Shown here piece after piece: positions 13,967 through 25,221 of a DNA stretch of 64,000 nucleotides (position 1 is the first letter of the stretch; each line of letters opens with the position of its first letter). The position numbers and the translations under genes are program-made. A model generated the notes under the pieces. The model was given only the letters and a program-made list of their open reading frames with translations, did not search any database and had not been told where the DNA came from. This stretch comes from Acephala macrosclerotiorum. Its lineage: Eukaryota; Ascomycota; Leotiomycetes; Helotiales; Mollisiaceae. The stretch is taken from assembly GCA_014904845.1 (NCBI GenBank), contig MU119339.1:1-64000 (forward strand). Direction: 5' to 3'.

Positions 13967-14520
13967 ATGTTGACACGAGCACAACATACAGCTTTGAAAG
14001 GTACATTCCATCGATTCTCGGATCTACCGTCGTAGCATACGCTACAACGATTGCAACCATACCTTCCATAGCAACGGCAAACCACGAAGCTCGGTCGGTA
14101 TATCTCTCTGTCTACATAAGATGTTTCCATCGGCCTCTTCACCACGATTCTATTACACCATACGCGAATCTACCCCAAGATATCCTCTTCACGAACTGGC
14201 CGGTCATCCTTGATGCTCGAAATGGCGAACGGCTATGGTCGAGCTAGTTGACATTGGAAGGCCTTGAGAACACGAGGCATGTCGTCTTTCATTTTGGAAG
14301 TGTGCAGACCGTTAGTGACACATCCATGAAGGTAGCTGCCGTGAGAAAGGCTCGGGACGAGCTCTCTCGGCAACTGCTGGCCCTCAAGATCCTCCAGACA
14401 TTAGTCCTCATGCTAGGATGGGAGCAGGACAAGATCAACCGTCACTTTAAGACGTTGACAAGGTTGGATAGTCGACCTGACGCAGAGCTTAAAGTGTGTG
14501 AAAGGAGCGACCTCACGATA
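13967..14520 (+). pseudogene. 2EXR-domain pseudogene (copy 1)
   Basis: The ATG opens MLTRAQHTALKGTFHRFSDLPS, which matches a 2EXR start (F..F..LP.ELR), and is then broken. In a shifted frame the sequence resumes with ATANHEARSVYLSVYIRCF and ITPYANLPQDILF, the second ExR motif region. An in-frame TAG follows, then the C-terminal half (LEGLENTRHVVFHFG..., LKILQTLVLMLGWEQDK). The C-terminal part aligns with the intact copy at 18,442-19,137. It carries at least one frameshift with loss of part of the first ExR motif, plus one nonsense codon. CAG to TAG would be a RIP-type change, but the ancestral codon is unknown. Confidence 0.7.
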
Positions 14521-14933
14521 CCTAATGACGAAAAAATGAAGCGAGCAAGAATTGAGCGGACGCGAACGGGCTGGACGGAGAAGACACGAAATCCCCACAG
14601 TGGCAAACGGATATGCTATCCCATGGCGATAGAATTTGGTCAATTAACGGAACAATGAAGATGCAATTGTCCGAGCAAAAACACTTCTTCCTGGAGAGAT
14701 CTTCTCTACTCTTTCCACTTCCACGAAGTCAGCCATGGAGAATTCTTGGCTGAAGCACTCCTCCGTTGCTTTATTGTTAGAATAGTGTCTTTCAAGCTGC
14801 ACTAACTCGTGCATAATTGCCGGCTCTATTTAACCCCCTTAGCGTAGATGCAATTCCTGCATTAAACTTTTGATATTCACGCTCGAGGCTCGATACATAT
14901 TCATCCACGCTCAAGCAAGTCGACAATATCGCC

Positions 14934-15640
14934 ATGTCGAGACACTTTAAACTACGCAAGAAACGACGATCTACACGCCGTCTCGGGGATACGCCAGGTG
15001 CGTTCTATCCATTCTCAGCTTTTCCTACCGAACTTCGTCTTATGATTTGGACCTTTACCCTCCCTACAGCCAGTTACCTTATCCCCTATACCACGGACGA
15101 GATACTTGCTGCCGCTTATGTCAATCGCGAATCCCGCTCAGTTTACTTCACATTTTACACCAAATGCTTTGTCGCCGCCCCACTCAGAACTACAAGATGG
15201 ATACCATTTCACGCTCTATGCCGATCTATCACAAGATGTATTCCCCACTGAATGGATTCTAGTCAACGCTCAGAATTTTCCGACGTCTTGGAACCTGACC
15301 TCGCAAGCTATTGTGGGCATGAGACATGTACTTCACCATACCGGCGACTTTTCTACCCTGTATATAGTGGCCGAGGATCTCAAAAAAAGTATAAAACTAT
15401 TAAAAAGTGAAAAAACTTGGAGACTTCCGTCCTGGTTCTAGCACCATATCATGAGGGCTTCAGGGAGGTGGTGGGACATATCGAGATTCTAGAGGGGAGG
15501 CCTTCAGTGAAAGTTGACGTGTGGGATCACGAAGATATGCGACAGGAATATTGTTCGGGGTGGCCTAAGAACCTCCGTTGTTTCTGGAATAGTCGATATC
15601 TCAGCCAAGGTGGAGGCAGGCAACTTCTCGAAGACTAAAG
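14934..15640 (+). pseudogene. 2EXR-domain pseudogene (copy 2), two frameshifts
   Basis: The ATG at 14,934 gives a clear 2EXR start (FYPFSAFPTELRLMIWTFTL, then VNRESRSVYF). Homology leaves the first frame near 15,180-15,200 (after TKCFVAAP) and continues one frame over with YADLSQDVF and QAIVGMRHVLHHTGDF. It returns to the first frame near 15,415 for LETSVLVLAPYH and HIEILEGRPSVKVDVWD. Joined in this way it covers the whole length of an intact paralogue. The jumps fall inside conserved segments and no convincing intron borders were found, so frameshift decay is preferred to splicing. Confidence 0.75.
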
Positions 15641-16021
15641 ACGGCACAGGTAGGATCTTGATAATTGAGTATATTTCTCTGCCAATGTGAATTGGATTAT
15701 AGTGTGCCTTCATTCTGACGTCCTTTGTGAGATTTCGATTTTGGCAGCAATTGAGAACTTTTTGCCCCCCGGCAAACTCTCTTACATAGACTCTAGAGTA
15801 AGTATCGGCAAGTACTGCAATGATGACCACAGCGACGATGCCAACAGCAATACCAGCTATGGCACGGATAGACAGGTCACCATTGCTTGTACTTGCCTGC
15901 TTTTTCAGAGGGTTGGAGGGTTGGAGGGTTGGAGGTGTCGACGATTAGTTGTGAATCCCGATGCGTTTGAATTAGAGCCTCTAGCAGCCCCAGCTCCTCC
16001 AGTCGGCTCGGCCTCCCTGGC

Positions 16022-16719
16022 TCAAGCTTTTTGTCGCCGTTTACATTTATTGTTGCTTCCGACAGCTCTCCGAAGCAATTCCCTGAATAAAGGTAGTCTA
16101 TCAACCTTCGCCTCTAGCTCTCCCGTCACTTTTACCCTTGGCAGTCCCTTCAGAATATATATGCCTTTCACATGCTCGTCAAGATATAGCCTCGAAGCTG
16201 GGCCCTCCAGATACGCGGTGACCAAGTTCTTGAACTTCGCCATCTGTTCTTCGAGATCCCGCAGGGCCCTTTCGAGATCCGGATAGCGGTTGGCCCCCAT
16301 TGTGAGCCCCAGTCATAAAAGTGTCCCAAGTAGACGATCACAAGTCTTGTCTTCTGGATCGCTTGGGGTGTAAAGAGTCCTGATAGATACAGGCAACTTT
16401 TGTCATCTAGGATGTGATCGTAATCAAGACGGAGCCTATCTCGTGATAAATTGGCGTACGTTACAGTGGGCCAAGAGAAGACTAGTCCGTCGGGATGTAT
16501 ATGCTTGGGGAAGTCGAAGAACAATGGGGTGTATGCAATCATGAAGGCGTCGTAAGATTCTTGGATTTCAGCGGCGGACAACGGTATTTCTGGCTTCCTT
16601 TCGCCGCAATGATAGAGGGTAATCTGGCCAAGTTTATGAGTACATTGAGACATAGAGAACAGCCAGATCAAACGGCGTAGTTCCAGAAGTTTGAGAAACA
16701 GATAAAATATTCCTCGCAA
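16022..16719 (-). pseudogene. 2EXR-domain pseudogene (copy 3)
   Basis: On the minus strand the frame contains LFLKLLELRRLIWLFSM (first ExR), then a weakly conserved second motif region, VTYANLSRDRLRLDYDHIL and LTPQAIQKTRLVIVYLGHFYDWG-like sequence. Near 16,300 homology shifts one frame to KFKNLVTAYLEGP and GIYILKGLPRVKV. No ATG is in place upstream of the first motif; the frame opens at a TTG. It is most like copies 2 and 4. It lies just before the AT island at 16,860 and reads away from it. Confidence 0.7.
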
Positions 16720-16859
16720 CTTCTCTTATAAAAACACCGAAAACAAAGTAATACTAAAAACTAGAGTTTAAGCGACTTTAGGTTTAAAAACTAGAACTTT
16801 TAGTTGTAAAGAAAGCAATTCTCAAATCTTTGTAAGTGGCGAAAGTTTTAATTAAAGCT

Positions 16860-17830
16860 ATTTTACATTAAAAAGATTAATTTTTTAGTTTTTATTTATT
16901 TTATTATTATTTATTTTATTAATTTATTTATTATTTTATTATTTTATTTATTATTTTATTATTATTTTCGCAGTTTTTTATTTTTAAAATTTTATAAATT
17001 TAAAATATTAATTTTTTTAAGTTTTTTACGTTTAAATTATAAATATATATATAATAAAAAAAATCGAAAAATAAATATTTAAATAATAATTCGAAAAAGT
17101 TTATAAAATAAAAATATTTTTCTTATATCGAAAAAAAAAAATTCGTTCGTCGATTTATAAACGAATTAATTAACGAACGAGTTTTTTTTTTTTTTATTCG
17201 ACGTATATTTTATTTTATAAATCTCATAAAAACGTTTTTACGAAAAATTATAAAATCTTCGATTTTTATAATATATTTTTATTTTAAATTTTAAATTAAA
17301 AATTAAAATTTTTTAATTTAAACGTTTTATAAGTATTTAAAATTAATATAATTAAAAATAATAATTTGAAATTTTATCGAATAATAAAATCGATAAATTA
17401 ATAAATTTTTTAATATTTAAAATAAAAACGTATTACAAAGTTTTATATTATTAAAAAAAAAATTTTAAAATTTTCGTTTTTTTTATTAAATTAATTTAAA
17501 TTATTTTATTTAATATATAATTTTAAAAAAAAAAATTTAAATTTTTTTTTAAAAATTATATAATCGTAAAATAATTTTAATATTTAAATATTTTAATATT
17601 TTAAATAAAAATATACTTTTTATAAAATTTTATATTAAATTTTTTTTAAAAATTTTTCGTTTTTTATATTAAAAAATTAAAAAATTAATATTAAAAATTT
17701 TTTTTTTTTTTAAAATTATAAAATTAAAAAAGTTAATTTACAAAAGTTTTTATAATAAAAAACTTATTTGAATTAAAGTTTTTGATTTTATCTCGAATTC
17801 TATTTCAAGTTTATTTTAACCCAAAAATTT
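16860..17830. repeat. AT-rich RIP-like island inside the 2EXR array
   Basis: About 1 kb consists almost only of A and T, with surviving C and G mostly in CG pairs (TCGAAAA, TTCGTTCGTCGA). A short near-palindrome of the type TTCGTTCG...CGAACGA lies near 17,140-17,180. There is no coding content. It separates broken 2EXR copies 1-3 from the intact copies 4 and 5 and is probably a dead transposon. Confidence 0.8.
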
Positions 17831-18441
17831 TGAGGTCAGTAGTACTTTTTTTTAAGGATTTTCGAGCCTAGCAAGTCAGTTTATGTTTATCGAAGTTTAA
17901 TTAGTGGCTATATACCCTGTACTTTGGGTTTGAAACCCCGGTCTTTGGGTTTAGTACTCTTGTAGGGTCTTACGACTTTTTTCGCGCCTGGTGTAGCGCC
18001 TTTTTTCCGCCTTCTTTTGCGGCTTCTTATTATACTAGTGCATAGTGGGCGGATCAACGTGGAGAAATCGGAAGATTGAAGAGCTTGAAGAGAAACCTCA
18101 AGGAGAAAGAAACGGATGTGTGGAGGCTCAGGAGGAAGTAGCTTCATCGGCTAGTCCCCAAGGAGAGATCTAACTTCGCAAGGCCAAGTGGAAACCAAAT
18201 GGAGAAAGTGGAATCTAAGAAGTTTGTATTTGCAATGCTACGCTTTAATACGTCCCAACCATGAGAACACAATTGAGAATTTGACAGATCTAATCGTCAG
18301 ACTCGGCACTTCCTTCCCAGACCAGCCAGCCTGTCTCCAAATTTCAGTTAGCACACGACTTGATAATTTTCCTCATGTCGACCATTCCCAATGATCCCTA
18401 CTTGAACTCTCCCTTCTTCGCTCGTCGATTCTTGTGCACCC
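17831..18441. other. Intergenic, nothing recognised
   Basis: Normal composition resumes near 17,830. Short open frames here, including a basic 79-codon frame on the minus strand at 17,908-18,147 with a lysine/arginine-rich end, show no known domain and are not called as genes. The right end is the 3' flank of the minus-strand 2EXR gene. Confidence 0.5.
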
Positions 18442-19137
18442 TTAGCAAGACCATCCGAGTGCGTCCGAATCATCCAGAAACTCGACATTCACCGTTGGTC
18501 GTCCCTTCAAAATCTCCATGCCACGCAAATGATCCTCGAAATGTTTATCCCAAGACGGAACCTTCAGATACAGTGTCTCCAAGCTCCTGAATGCCGAAAG
18601 CTGCATTTCAAGATCTTCTGTGGTCGCTTTTAGAAACCGTATGACTGATGAATGATCCCGATGTCTAGAGACGGGACCACCTCCAATGTAGAAGATCAAG
18701 TGCTTCAAAGTCTGCATCGCTTGTGGTGTCAATGATTTTGACCATGAACATCTCTTGTTCTGCTTCGCACGTAGAAGATCATCATATCCGATGAGAAGGG
18801 CGTCTTGTGACAGATTGGCGTATGATGAAGTCGCACAGTAATCCCGTTGGCCTGAATTGGGCCCGTCGTGGACTGTGACAGTCACAAATGAGACACGAGG
18901 TCTGTTCTTTGGTGGTTCGAGGAACAGCTGGGTGTACACAGACAAGAATTCAGCTCGGGACTCGCGATTTACTGCAGAGGAGGCAGGTAGGTTCGTCTTG
19001 TTGTTGTCGCAAACATTCATGATGTGAATGCGTCGAGGAGTGATCATAGACACCCGCCATATCAGGCAGCGTAATTCGATGGGAAGCTTGGGGAAGAGGT
19101 GGAATGCTGCTTTCGAACTCTTGGAATCGTTCTTCAT
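18442..19137 (-). CDS. 2EXR-domain protein (copy 4), intact
   Basis: An uninterrupted single-exon frame of 231 residues starts at an ATG (MKNDSKSSKAAF). Residues ~12-32 read FHLFPKLPIELRCLIWRVSM, the first E-x-R. Residues ~55-72 contain AVNRESRAEFLSVYTQLF, the second. Later conserved blocks are SSYANLSQDALLIGYDDLL, LTPQAMQTLKHLIFYIGG and RGMEILKGRPTVNVEFLD. These define the fungal 2EXR family (PF20150), whose function is unknown to me. There is no signal peptide or membrane segment. It diverges from copy 5, with about 400 nt of shared upstream DNA. Sequence details suggest copies 1-4 form one subgroup (RG-EILKGRPTVNV ending). Confidence 0.85.
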   Translation of the reverse strand: MKNDSKSSKAAFHLFPKLPIELRCLIWRVSMITPRRIHIMNVCDNNKTNLPASSAVNRESRAEFLSVYTQLFLEPPKNRPRVSFVTVTVHDGPNSGQRDYCATSSYANLSQDALLIGYDDLLRAKQNKRCSWSKSLTPQAMQTLKHLIFYIGGGPVSRHRDHSSVIRFLKATTEDLEMQLSAFRSLETLYLKVPSWDKHFEDHLRGMEILKGRPTVNVEFLDDSDALGWSC

Positions 19138-19539
19138 ATTGCGGTGGTTGATGTGACTGAGGAAAGAAACAAGTGATTTGCGTTGCGAAGGTTGAGGTAG
19201 CCTAACCTCATCGACTAGTCCTAAAATAGAGATCTAGGGGTGTCAGTCTATCCAACTGTCCAAACTTCGGAGTAAATCAACGAAACCACAAATTATCATC
19301 CTTCAACTTCTCAGTTGCCGTAGTTCGAATATGTAGCCCAGACTTAATAGTCCAGTCTTTCTGGGACAGTTCGACCAACCTGATTTTGCAGCGAAAATAC
19401 ATCAAAATAAGGATCTCGCTTAAGACCCCTGCGCAGAAGCTTCAGCTGACTTCGAGTGAGCGGCGTCGGTGCCTGAACTCAGCTTCAACCCAAGTCTTGC
19501 CATCAAACATAGATCCACCCCAATCCAAGCCGATATAAA

Positions 19540-20175
19540 ATGGAACACTCAACTCCAGAGTTCACTCTCTTTCCTCACCTACCTACCGAGTTGCGGGACA
19601 AGATTTGGCTCCTCAGTCTGCCCACCGAGCCCCGCCTCATCCCATACGCCGCAACAGACACACCTTCAATCGCAGCAGTGAACCAGGAATCCCGTCTTGT
19701 CTTCTTGTCCGTATACACCAAATGTTTCCTTCCAGGAAGCTCTTCATCCATGAAACTCCTTCCATACCCCATCTCACCATACGCCAATCTATCCACCGAT
19801 ACGCTCTTCTTACTCTGGGATGTTCGTCCTAGTGACAGGTATCCATATCCATTGGACAAATGGATGACTCCAGAAGCGATTGTGAGAATCAAACATGTAG
19901 CTGTCGGCCTGGGATTATGGATCTCGCTCCGGTTGCATATGCCTGAATTTGCAGGCTTGGAGAGCTTAACGTTCGTAATGGGAATGGGGCATCGACATGA
20001 GAAACTGAAGAGCTTGAGACATTCTGGACGACTTGTCGAGATTGATGAGCAGCATGATAAGTGGGAACATAATAAGAGCTGGTGGGAAGAGCTGAATGAG
20101 GATGAGAGAAGGGGCTGGGATAGCCTCAAGGTGGCGTTGGCTGAAATTGTGGAGACAGACCCCCGTCTCGTTTGA
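19540..20175 (+). CDS. 2EXR-domain protein (copy 5), intact
   Basis: A single-exon frame of 211 residues begins MEHSTPEFTLFPHLPTELRD, with the first E-x-R near residue 17 and AVNQESRLVFLSVYTKCF as the second. YPISPYANLSTDTLFLLWDV and AIVRIKHVAVGLGLW follow. The C-terminus is rich in charged residues and tryptophan (DEQHDKWEHNKSWWEEL). It is intact and closest in sequence to copy 6 just downstream, sharing the LESLxFV and RLVExxxQHxxWExxK blocks, so the two are probably a tandem duplication. No targeting signal is seen. Confidence 0.85.
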   Translation: MEHSTPEFTLFPHLPTELRDKIWLLSLPTEPRLIPYAATDTPSIAAVNQESRLVFLSVYTKCFLPGSSSSMKLLPYPISPYANLSTDTLFLLWDVRPSDRYPYPLDKWMTPEAIVRIKHVAVGLGLWISLRLHMPEFAGLESLTFVMGMGHRHEKLKSLRHSGRLVEIDEQHDKWEHNKSWWEELNEDERRGWDSLKVALAEIVETDPRLV

Positions 20176-20751
20176 ATCCGGCATAGCGCAGAAGCTCTCG
20201 CTCTCATATTCGCTCGAGCCTCAATCGCAACCTACGAGACTCCAAAGAATCCGATTCTCCTAGCTTTCTAATCAACCTACAAATCTGTAAAGCCTTTGAT
20301 TTTCCTAGTGTCCATCCTCGACTCTTCAATCGACCTTAACGCAAGACCTCTAAACCTTGAATTGTTGCGCGGACGCTGGACACTCAAGGACATCAGAAAG
20401 GGAACGGATCCGAGTATCGCAATTCTTCTAGATCACCTGTCTAGAAAGATACCCTACATAAGCCAAGAAGCTCGACCTTGTATCATCTGTCGAACGGTTC
20501 TCTGGATATTAGCTCTGACTTCGAATTGACTCGACAACTCGATTCAACGGTTCGCGCAACGGTAGTCCATCTCGAACCATAAATCCCCAAGACTCAAAGC
20601 ATTCTCGAATTTACTCTCAGCCTCACCTCCATCCTGAAGGCTGGGTACAGCCGCAGAACCTCAAGCGCCTCGACAACGCGCAACGGATACAAGACTCGAC
20701 TTAGATACGAAAACCTCGACTTCCATTAACAACATCCGAAAGAATCATCGA

Positions 20752-21560
20752 ATGGGTCAGGCACTTGATGAGGTCAAGCATTTTCCACGACTACCACCAG
20801 AATTACGACACGAAATATGGGCTCTCACTCTGCCAACGACGCCTCAACTCATTCCCTATGCCGCGTCTAGAATGCCTGTTATCTCCAAGATCAACCGCGA
20901 GTCTCGAGCCATGTTCCTACGATCCTACACGAAGACCTTCCTCCCGGCCCGAGGCAAGTACGAAGAGATACTACGTTATTCAATGTCATTGTACGCCAAC
21001 TTATCATTGGATATGTTGTTCTTCAACTTCGACCTTGAATCGGCTGCCGGAAGATATCTATACCCAACGAATGTATGGTCGACCTCCGACGCACCGCAGA
21101 AACTTAAGCACGTAGCCGTTAACCAATAGTATTGGATAGATTGGAGTTGCAAAACCGATGGTAGAAGCAGCACCTGGTTGGGACTCTCCACTGGCATTTT
21201 GGAAAGTTAGATGGATTGGAGAGCTTGATGTTTGTGAAGGTCACCAAGCGAGACCCCCCAGGTTCGGACCAGGGGAAAGCACGGGTGCGCAATCTCGATG
21301 GACAACGTCTGGTGGAAGTGCATGATCAGCATGAAAGTTGGGAAAAACACAAGCAGTGGGTCTCGGATTATGGTAGGAATGAGTGGTGGGATAAGAAGAG
21401 GCCTAGGATAGTTTCCGCAGAAGTAGCTGTGACGGACATTGCTTTCTCGGAAGAAACATTGCATCGATTAGCTATCCGAACCTGCCTCCAAAAACAACAG
21501 AAGTTAAGGTCCATAGGTATCTTTGGCACAATCATAATCTTCTTCACCACAAAAACTTAA
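20752..21560 (+). pseudogene. 2EXR-domain gene (copy 6), broken or with an unusual intron
   Basis: The ATG at 20,752 opens a good 2EXR protein (HFPRLPPELRHEIWALTL; INRESRAMFLRSYTKTF; LYANLSLDMLFFNFDL) that stops at 21,129 after KLKHVAVNQ. From about 21,185 a second frame continues the homology: LHWHFGKLDGLESLMFV, then RLVEVHDQHESWEKHKQW and WWDKKRPRIVSAEVAV, ending at 21,560. Splicing from a GT at 21,112 to an AG at 21,170 would restore the frame. It would remove codons (VAVN) that are conserved in copy 5, which has no intron there. A frameshift is therefore favoured; transcript data would decide. Confidence 0.65.
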
Positions 21561-21583
21561 ATCCCTCTCAGTCCTCATAAGTC

Positions 21584-22130
21584 TTACCTCCGGAGCCTTT
21601 CCATGTCGTACTGCTTCTGAATCCAGTCCGTAGTCTCTTCAATCAAACCCCTATTCTTCTCTCCTCGCTCGGCCATCTTCCCTCCCACATCAACGATCAC
21701 CGCCTCCATCCTCTCCATATTCCCCAACCGTCTATTTTCCTCTTCGACATCACTCATCCACAACCCATCACTATTATGCACCACCAAATAAACCATCTCT
21801 AAACTCAAAAACTCAAGAATCATCTCCCTCTTATCCTCCATCCCGTTATCTCTCGCGACATCCCAAACAGCTTATTTCCAAAGCAACGCATCCATCGCAA
21901 CCCTTTTCACATTCTTTACCGCAACATCAGCAATCAACCCCCTCAACCTACCCCTCCTAACCAACGGCTCAAATAAATCCAGCCCAAGAAACAAGATATC
22001 ATAGAACAAATCCGCAAACAAAGAGATAGGATATCTAAGGAAAGACTCCTCACCTGTAAGCCTCACTCTTATAAGTCGTGATCGCTTCGTTGCTTCAAAT
22101 TGTTTGGTATAGCTAGGGTGAGGGGGAAAA
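21584..22130 (-). pseudogene. 2EXR-domain pseudogene fragment (copy 7)
   Basis: Reading the minus strand from about 22,115, SYTKQFEATKRSRLIRV runs without a start codon into RYPISLFADLFYDILFLGLD and KNVKRVAMDALLWK, matching the middle of copies 5 and 6. A stop follows at about 21,872. A further frame (21,841-21,584) includes ILEFLSLEMVYLVVHNSDG and an acidic tail, like the family's C-terminal half. The first E-x-R motif is not found upstream. Its 3' end meets that of copy 6 head to head, about 24 nt away. Confidence 0.65.
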
Positions 22131-22861
22131 TTTGTAAGTGTAGATTGAGAGGTAAACGTTGCTAGATTTGTAGTTGATGTTCATGTGTGGTGAATTAGGC
22201 TAGTGCTGTTTGTGGGGAATGAAAATTAGGATGGAGAGAGGGCGGAGGGTGTGAAGTCAGATTTTACGACGGATTTCGGGGAATTCTTCTAGATCTGACA
22301 TGTTGGATTGGCGTGTTGGGGTTTCTTGGAGATTCTGCGAAGAGTGTTCTGCTTGTGATGGTGGGGTTGAGGTTGTCGCGGGTTCGGCGGGGTATGGCCG
22401 TAGGCAGGCAGATTGTTGGAGGTGGTGTTGAGGCGCCCTGAACAATCCCTGACCTCGACGATTTGGTCTTTCTCACGATGCTATTCGAGCTCGAGTACGA
22501 ATATGTTCTTGCTTAAGCCTTGTAAGTGACTGCCTAGACGGACGTTCATGATCTTGATGCGCTCTTGATAGGTCTTGATTCAGGAGATTCCCTACATCAC
22601 TCTTCTTCGAAGAACAGTGTCTTGAGAGCACTCCATTACATTAAGTACTTCCTCATGCAACCCTTGTGCCTAACAGCTTAGAAAGGGTATCTAGTTCCAG
22701 CAAAACATAATATACACAAAACAACAATAAAAACTGCAATGAAGTTTTGGGGCCCAACTCTCAAAACACCTAAAAAGGGAGTACGAAGACAGTAGCGCTT
22801 TACTCCTCTCTCCAAATATCTTTCAATCTTCCATGGACGCCAACCCAAGAAAGATCCCCAA
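22131..22861. other. Intergenic, nothing recognised
   Basis: Two overlapping ~65-codon frames on the minus strand (22,257-22,476) are proline/threonine-rich with no known domain, and no splice partner was found. The right part is the 3' flank of the LITAF-domain gene. No repeat or RNA gene was recognised. Confidence 0.5.
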
Positions 22862-23476
22862 TCAGTTGCTGATTGGCAGATTCGGGGCCTGAACCGGATT
22901 CTGGGCTTGAACGGGATGCTGGGTTTGGACAGGATTCTCCGCGACTTTGCGATCCATTCCCATCTCTGGCATAGGAACATAAGCTGGCGGCACCTTCTCA
23001 TTCAAGCCTGCAGCTTGATCCGGCGCCGTGTGAATGGTGACAGCACCGTTGTGGTCCTTATGCACGACCAAACGCTTGCATACGCTGCAATGATGATCTA
23101 CATCTGCTCCCCAATGGAAAACAAATGGCATCCAGACACCTAGGACACCGAGGACACAGCAACAGCCACATGCTGCCATTCTGGAGGAATATTAGTGAAT
23201 GTGGGTTTGGGAAAGTGAGGGGGAGAAGAGAACGTACGCAGTGGCATCTGTGTTTTCGTATGTTACTGTGGTGCGTGCTTGAGCGAGACAGAATGGACAT
23301 TCGATGAAGGCTGGGTCTTTGTCGAGATTTCGTAGTGGTGTTGGGTTGTTCTGAGGAACGGGTTGAGCCACTTTGGGAGCCTTCATCTTGGCAGGTTCTG
23401 GTTTGGTAATTTCGGGTGTGACATTTTCGACAGGATGGATTTGTTCTGTCATGACTGGTGCGGTGGTGGTAGCCAT
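22862..23476 (-). CDS. LITAF-domain membrane-associated zinc protein
   Basis: There are two exons, 23,476-23,238 and 23,180-22,862, joined across a 57-nt intron (GTACGT donor, CACTAAT branch point, CCAG acceptor), giving 185 residues. The N-terminus is proline-rich and acidic. The LITAF zinc ribbon (PF10601) is clear: CPFC near residue 63, then a hydrophobic cysteine-rich stretch (ACGCCCVLGVLGVWMPF), then HHCSVC. The family's two CxxC-type knuckles bind zinc around a membrane-embedded hydrophobic helix, usually on the cytosolic face of endosomes or the plasma membrane. The C-terminus carries short PVQ-type repeats (NPVQTQHPVQAQNPVQ). The intron falls between the two zinc knuckles. Confidence 0.88.
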
Positions 23477-24731
23477 AATGGATTATTGAGGTATTGAAGA
23501 TGAAGAAGCGGACTTTTGATTTTTGATGGAAACGATGAAGTTTTTTGACGATAGGAAAATTGAGAGGCTGTAACGCTATCTATACTTTTCCTTCCAGAAG
23601 GCTGAAAGCTTGGTCCTCGTATCGGCGCCTGGAAGTCTGGCCATCCCCAGGGTTTATTTTTGTGGCAGAGATAGTTGAGGCGCAGCGTCTTTGGTTGAAG
23701 TGTTATCGCTTACTTCGCCAATTGCGGCCCTGTCATCGTGACGCATCAGGCATTTCAATTTGATACGAGGCTGAGAACGGAAGAAAGACCGGTTGCAGAT
23801 GCAGATATCTAAACGTGCGGGAACGGATCGATCGATTGAACCGCGAAACAAGGGACAAGCGTGAATCACCGCCGAAAATCAATAGATTGCATAAGGAATC
23901 ATCTCCTTAATTCGACTACTGAGGTGAAGGTTTGTTGAATTTAGAGTCATTTGCTCAAGCGAGGCGGCACAGCACTCTTGACAGAGGAACGCTGTCGCGA
24001 GGCACACTGTCCAATACTGCCAGTACATCTCCGACTCCAGGATAGAGAGTACTTTCGAAACACTGGGCAAGACGCTCCTCGAATATAGACAATACCAACT
24101 CGTCGACGACTACCACTTAATATTATAGAGTTACTACATTGTCGACCCATGACTAGCCTCTTGTGTTTTTGCCTCGAGGTTCGACCACGAGCTTACCTCT
24201 GACCGCAGGTTAGCTTCATCAAAGTCTTCCATCACGTCAAGCAACAGATTAAGAACCTCGCATCGTACGGTATGCTACGGTATGCTACCGGCCGTAGACG
24301 TATCGTGTGGATTGGGACTTGTTTCGTGCCGGGCCAGCTTGGCTTGATATAGTGCCTATATACATCTCTGAACCGGCTCAGCTTCAAGGAGAGGAGAGAG
24401 TCACGAAACAAACCAGATTGGGGTGCTGTAGATGAATCCTGAGTCCTTGAGGTATATTCACAGGCATCGACAGTCGAGAACCAACGTGCGTCGGCAGTTT
24501 TGCGGTCCAGAAGGGCTGTGGTCGTACAGACAAAATGCTACTGTGCTCGAGAAGTGGGGTTGAAGATGGAAAGTTTTTGGTGGGAGGCTTTAGTGACGCA
24601 GCCTCTAAAAGTTTCGCGTTGTGCTTCCCGAACATCGCTCCATCTTTTCCATCCTCTACTGAATTCGAATCTTGAACCTTTCAGCCTCATCCCCAATTAT
24701 TTGACAAGTTCAAACACTCTCTATTCACAAA
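23477..24731. other. Intergenic, nothing recognised
   Basis: About 1.25 kb follows, the upstream side of the LITAF-domain gene and the region before the next 2EXR pseudogene. Short open frames on both strands do not resemble known families and have no good splice partners. No RNA gene or repeat was recognised. Confidence 0.5.
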
Positions 24732-24990
24732 ATGGGGCCTCGAACTCAAGATCTCGTCCCGGCCACGACATTCACTTTCTTCCCACGACTGCCACCCTAA
24801 CTCCGCTGCGAAATCTGGCTTCGCACGATCCCAAAGGAACCCCGCCTGATCCCACATGCCCCCATCAAAAGCTTGCTCAGAAAGCCCCCTCTCGGGCGAT
24901 CTACTTCTGTATCAACCGAGAATCTCGAAGCGTGATATAAGATACGAAATACAAAATTCAACAAATCCAAAGACTCGAATTTCGAACTTT
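24732..24990 (+). pseudogene. 2EXR-domain pseudogene (copy 8), nonsense in first motif
   Basis: The ATG at 24,732 opens MGPRTQDLVPATTFTFFPRL, followed by PP-stop-LRCEIW. The TAA sits exactly where intact copies have the glutamate of the first E-x-R. IPKEPRLIPHAPIKS follows in frame, and CINRESRSV (the second motif) appears one frame over near 24,910. Homology then fades and the C-terminal half is missing. GAA to TAA is a transversion, so this stop is not a RIP-type change. Confidence 0.7.
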
Positions 24991-25221
24991 CGATTGGAAG
25001 TGTGGGGGAAACACGATCTTTGGAGTCTGTGTAACCTTAGGCTGACCCTCGGCTCATTTGGTTCTCGTCTCGATAGTACCGAATGTATAGTTCGGCATAT
25101 AGGAAGAAGGTTTATCATGCTGATGATGTGCAGGTACCTTTCCCTATATGTAACCAATGAGCAATCGCCAGGAAGGAACGTGGAGTGATGCAGACTAATT
25201 TTTGAAGTTCGTAGAAACGTT

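Noticed and set aside
19575..20207. 210-codon minus-strand frame
   Set aside because: It is antisense to the intact 2EXR copy 5 and contains no domain.
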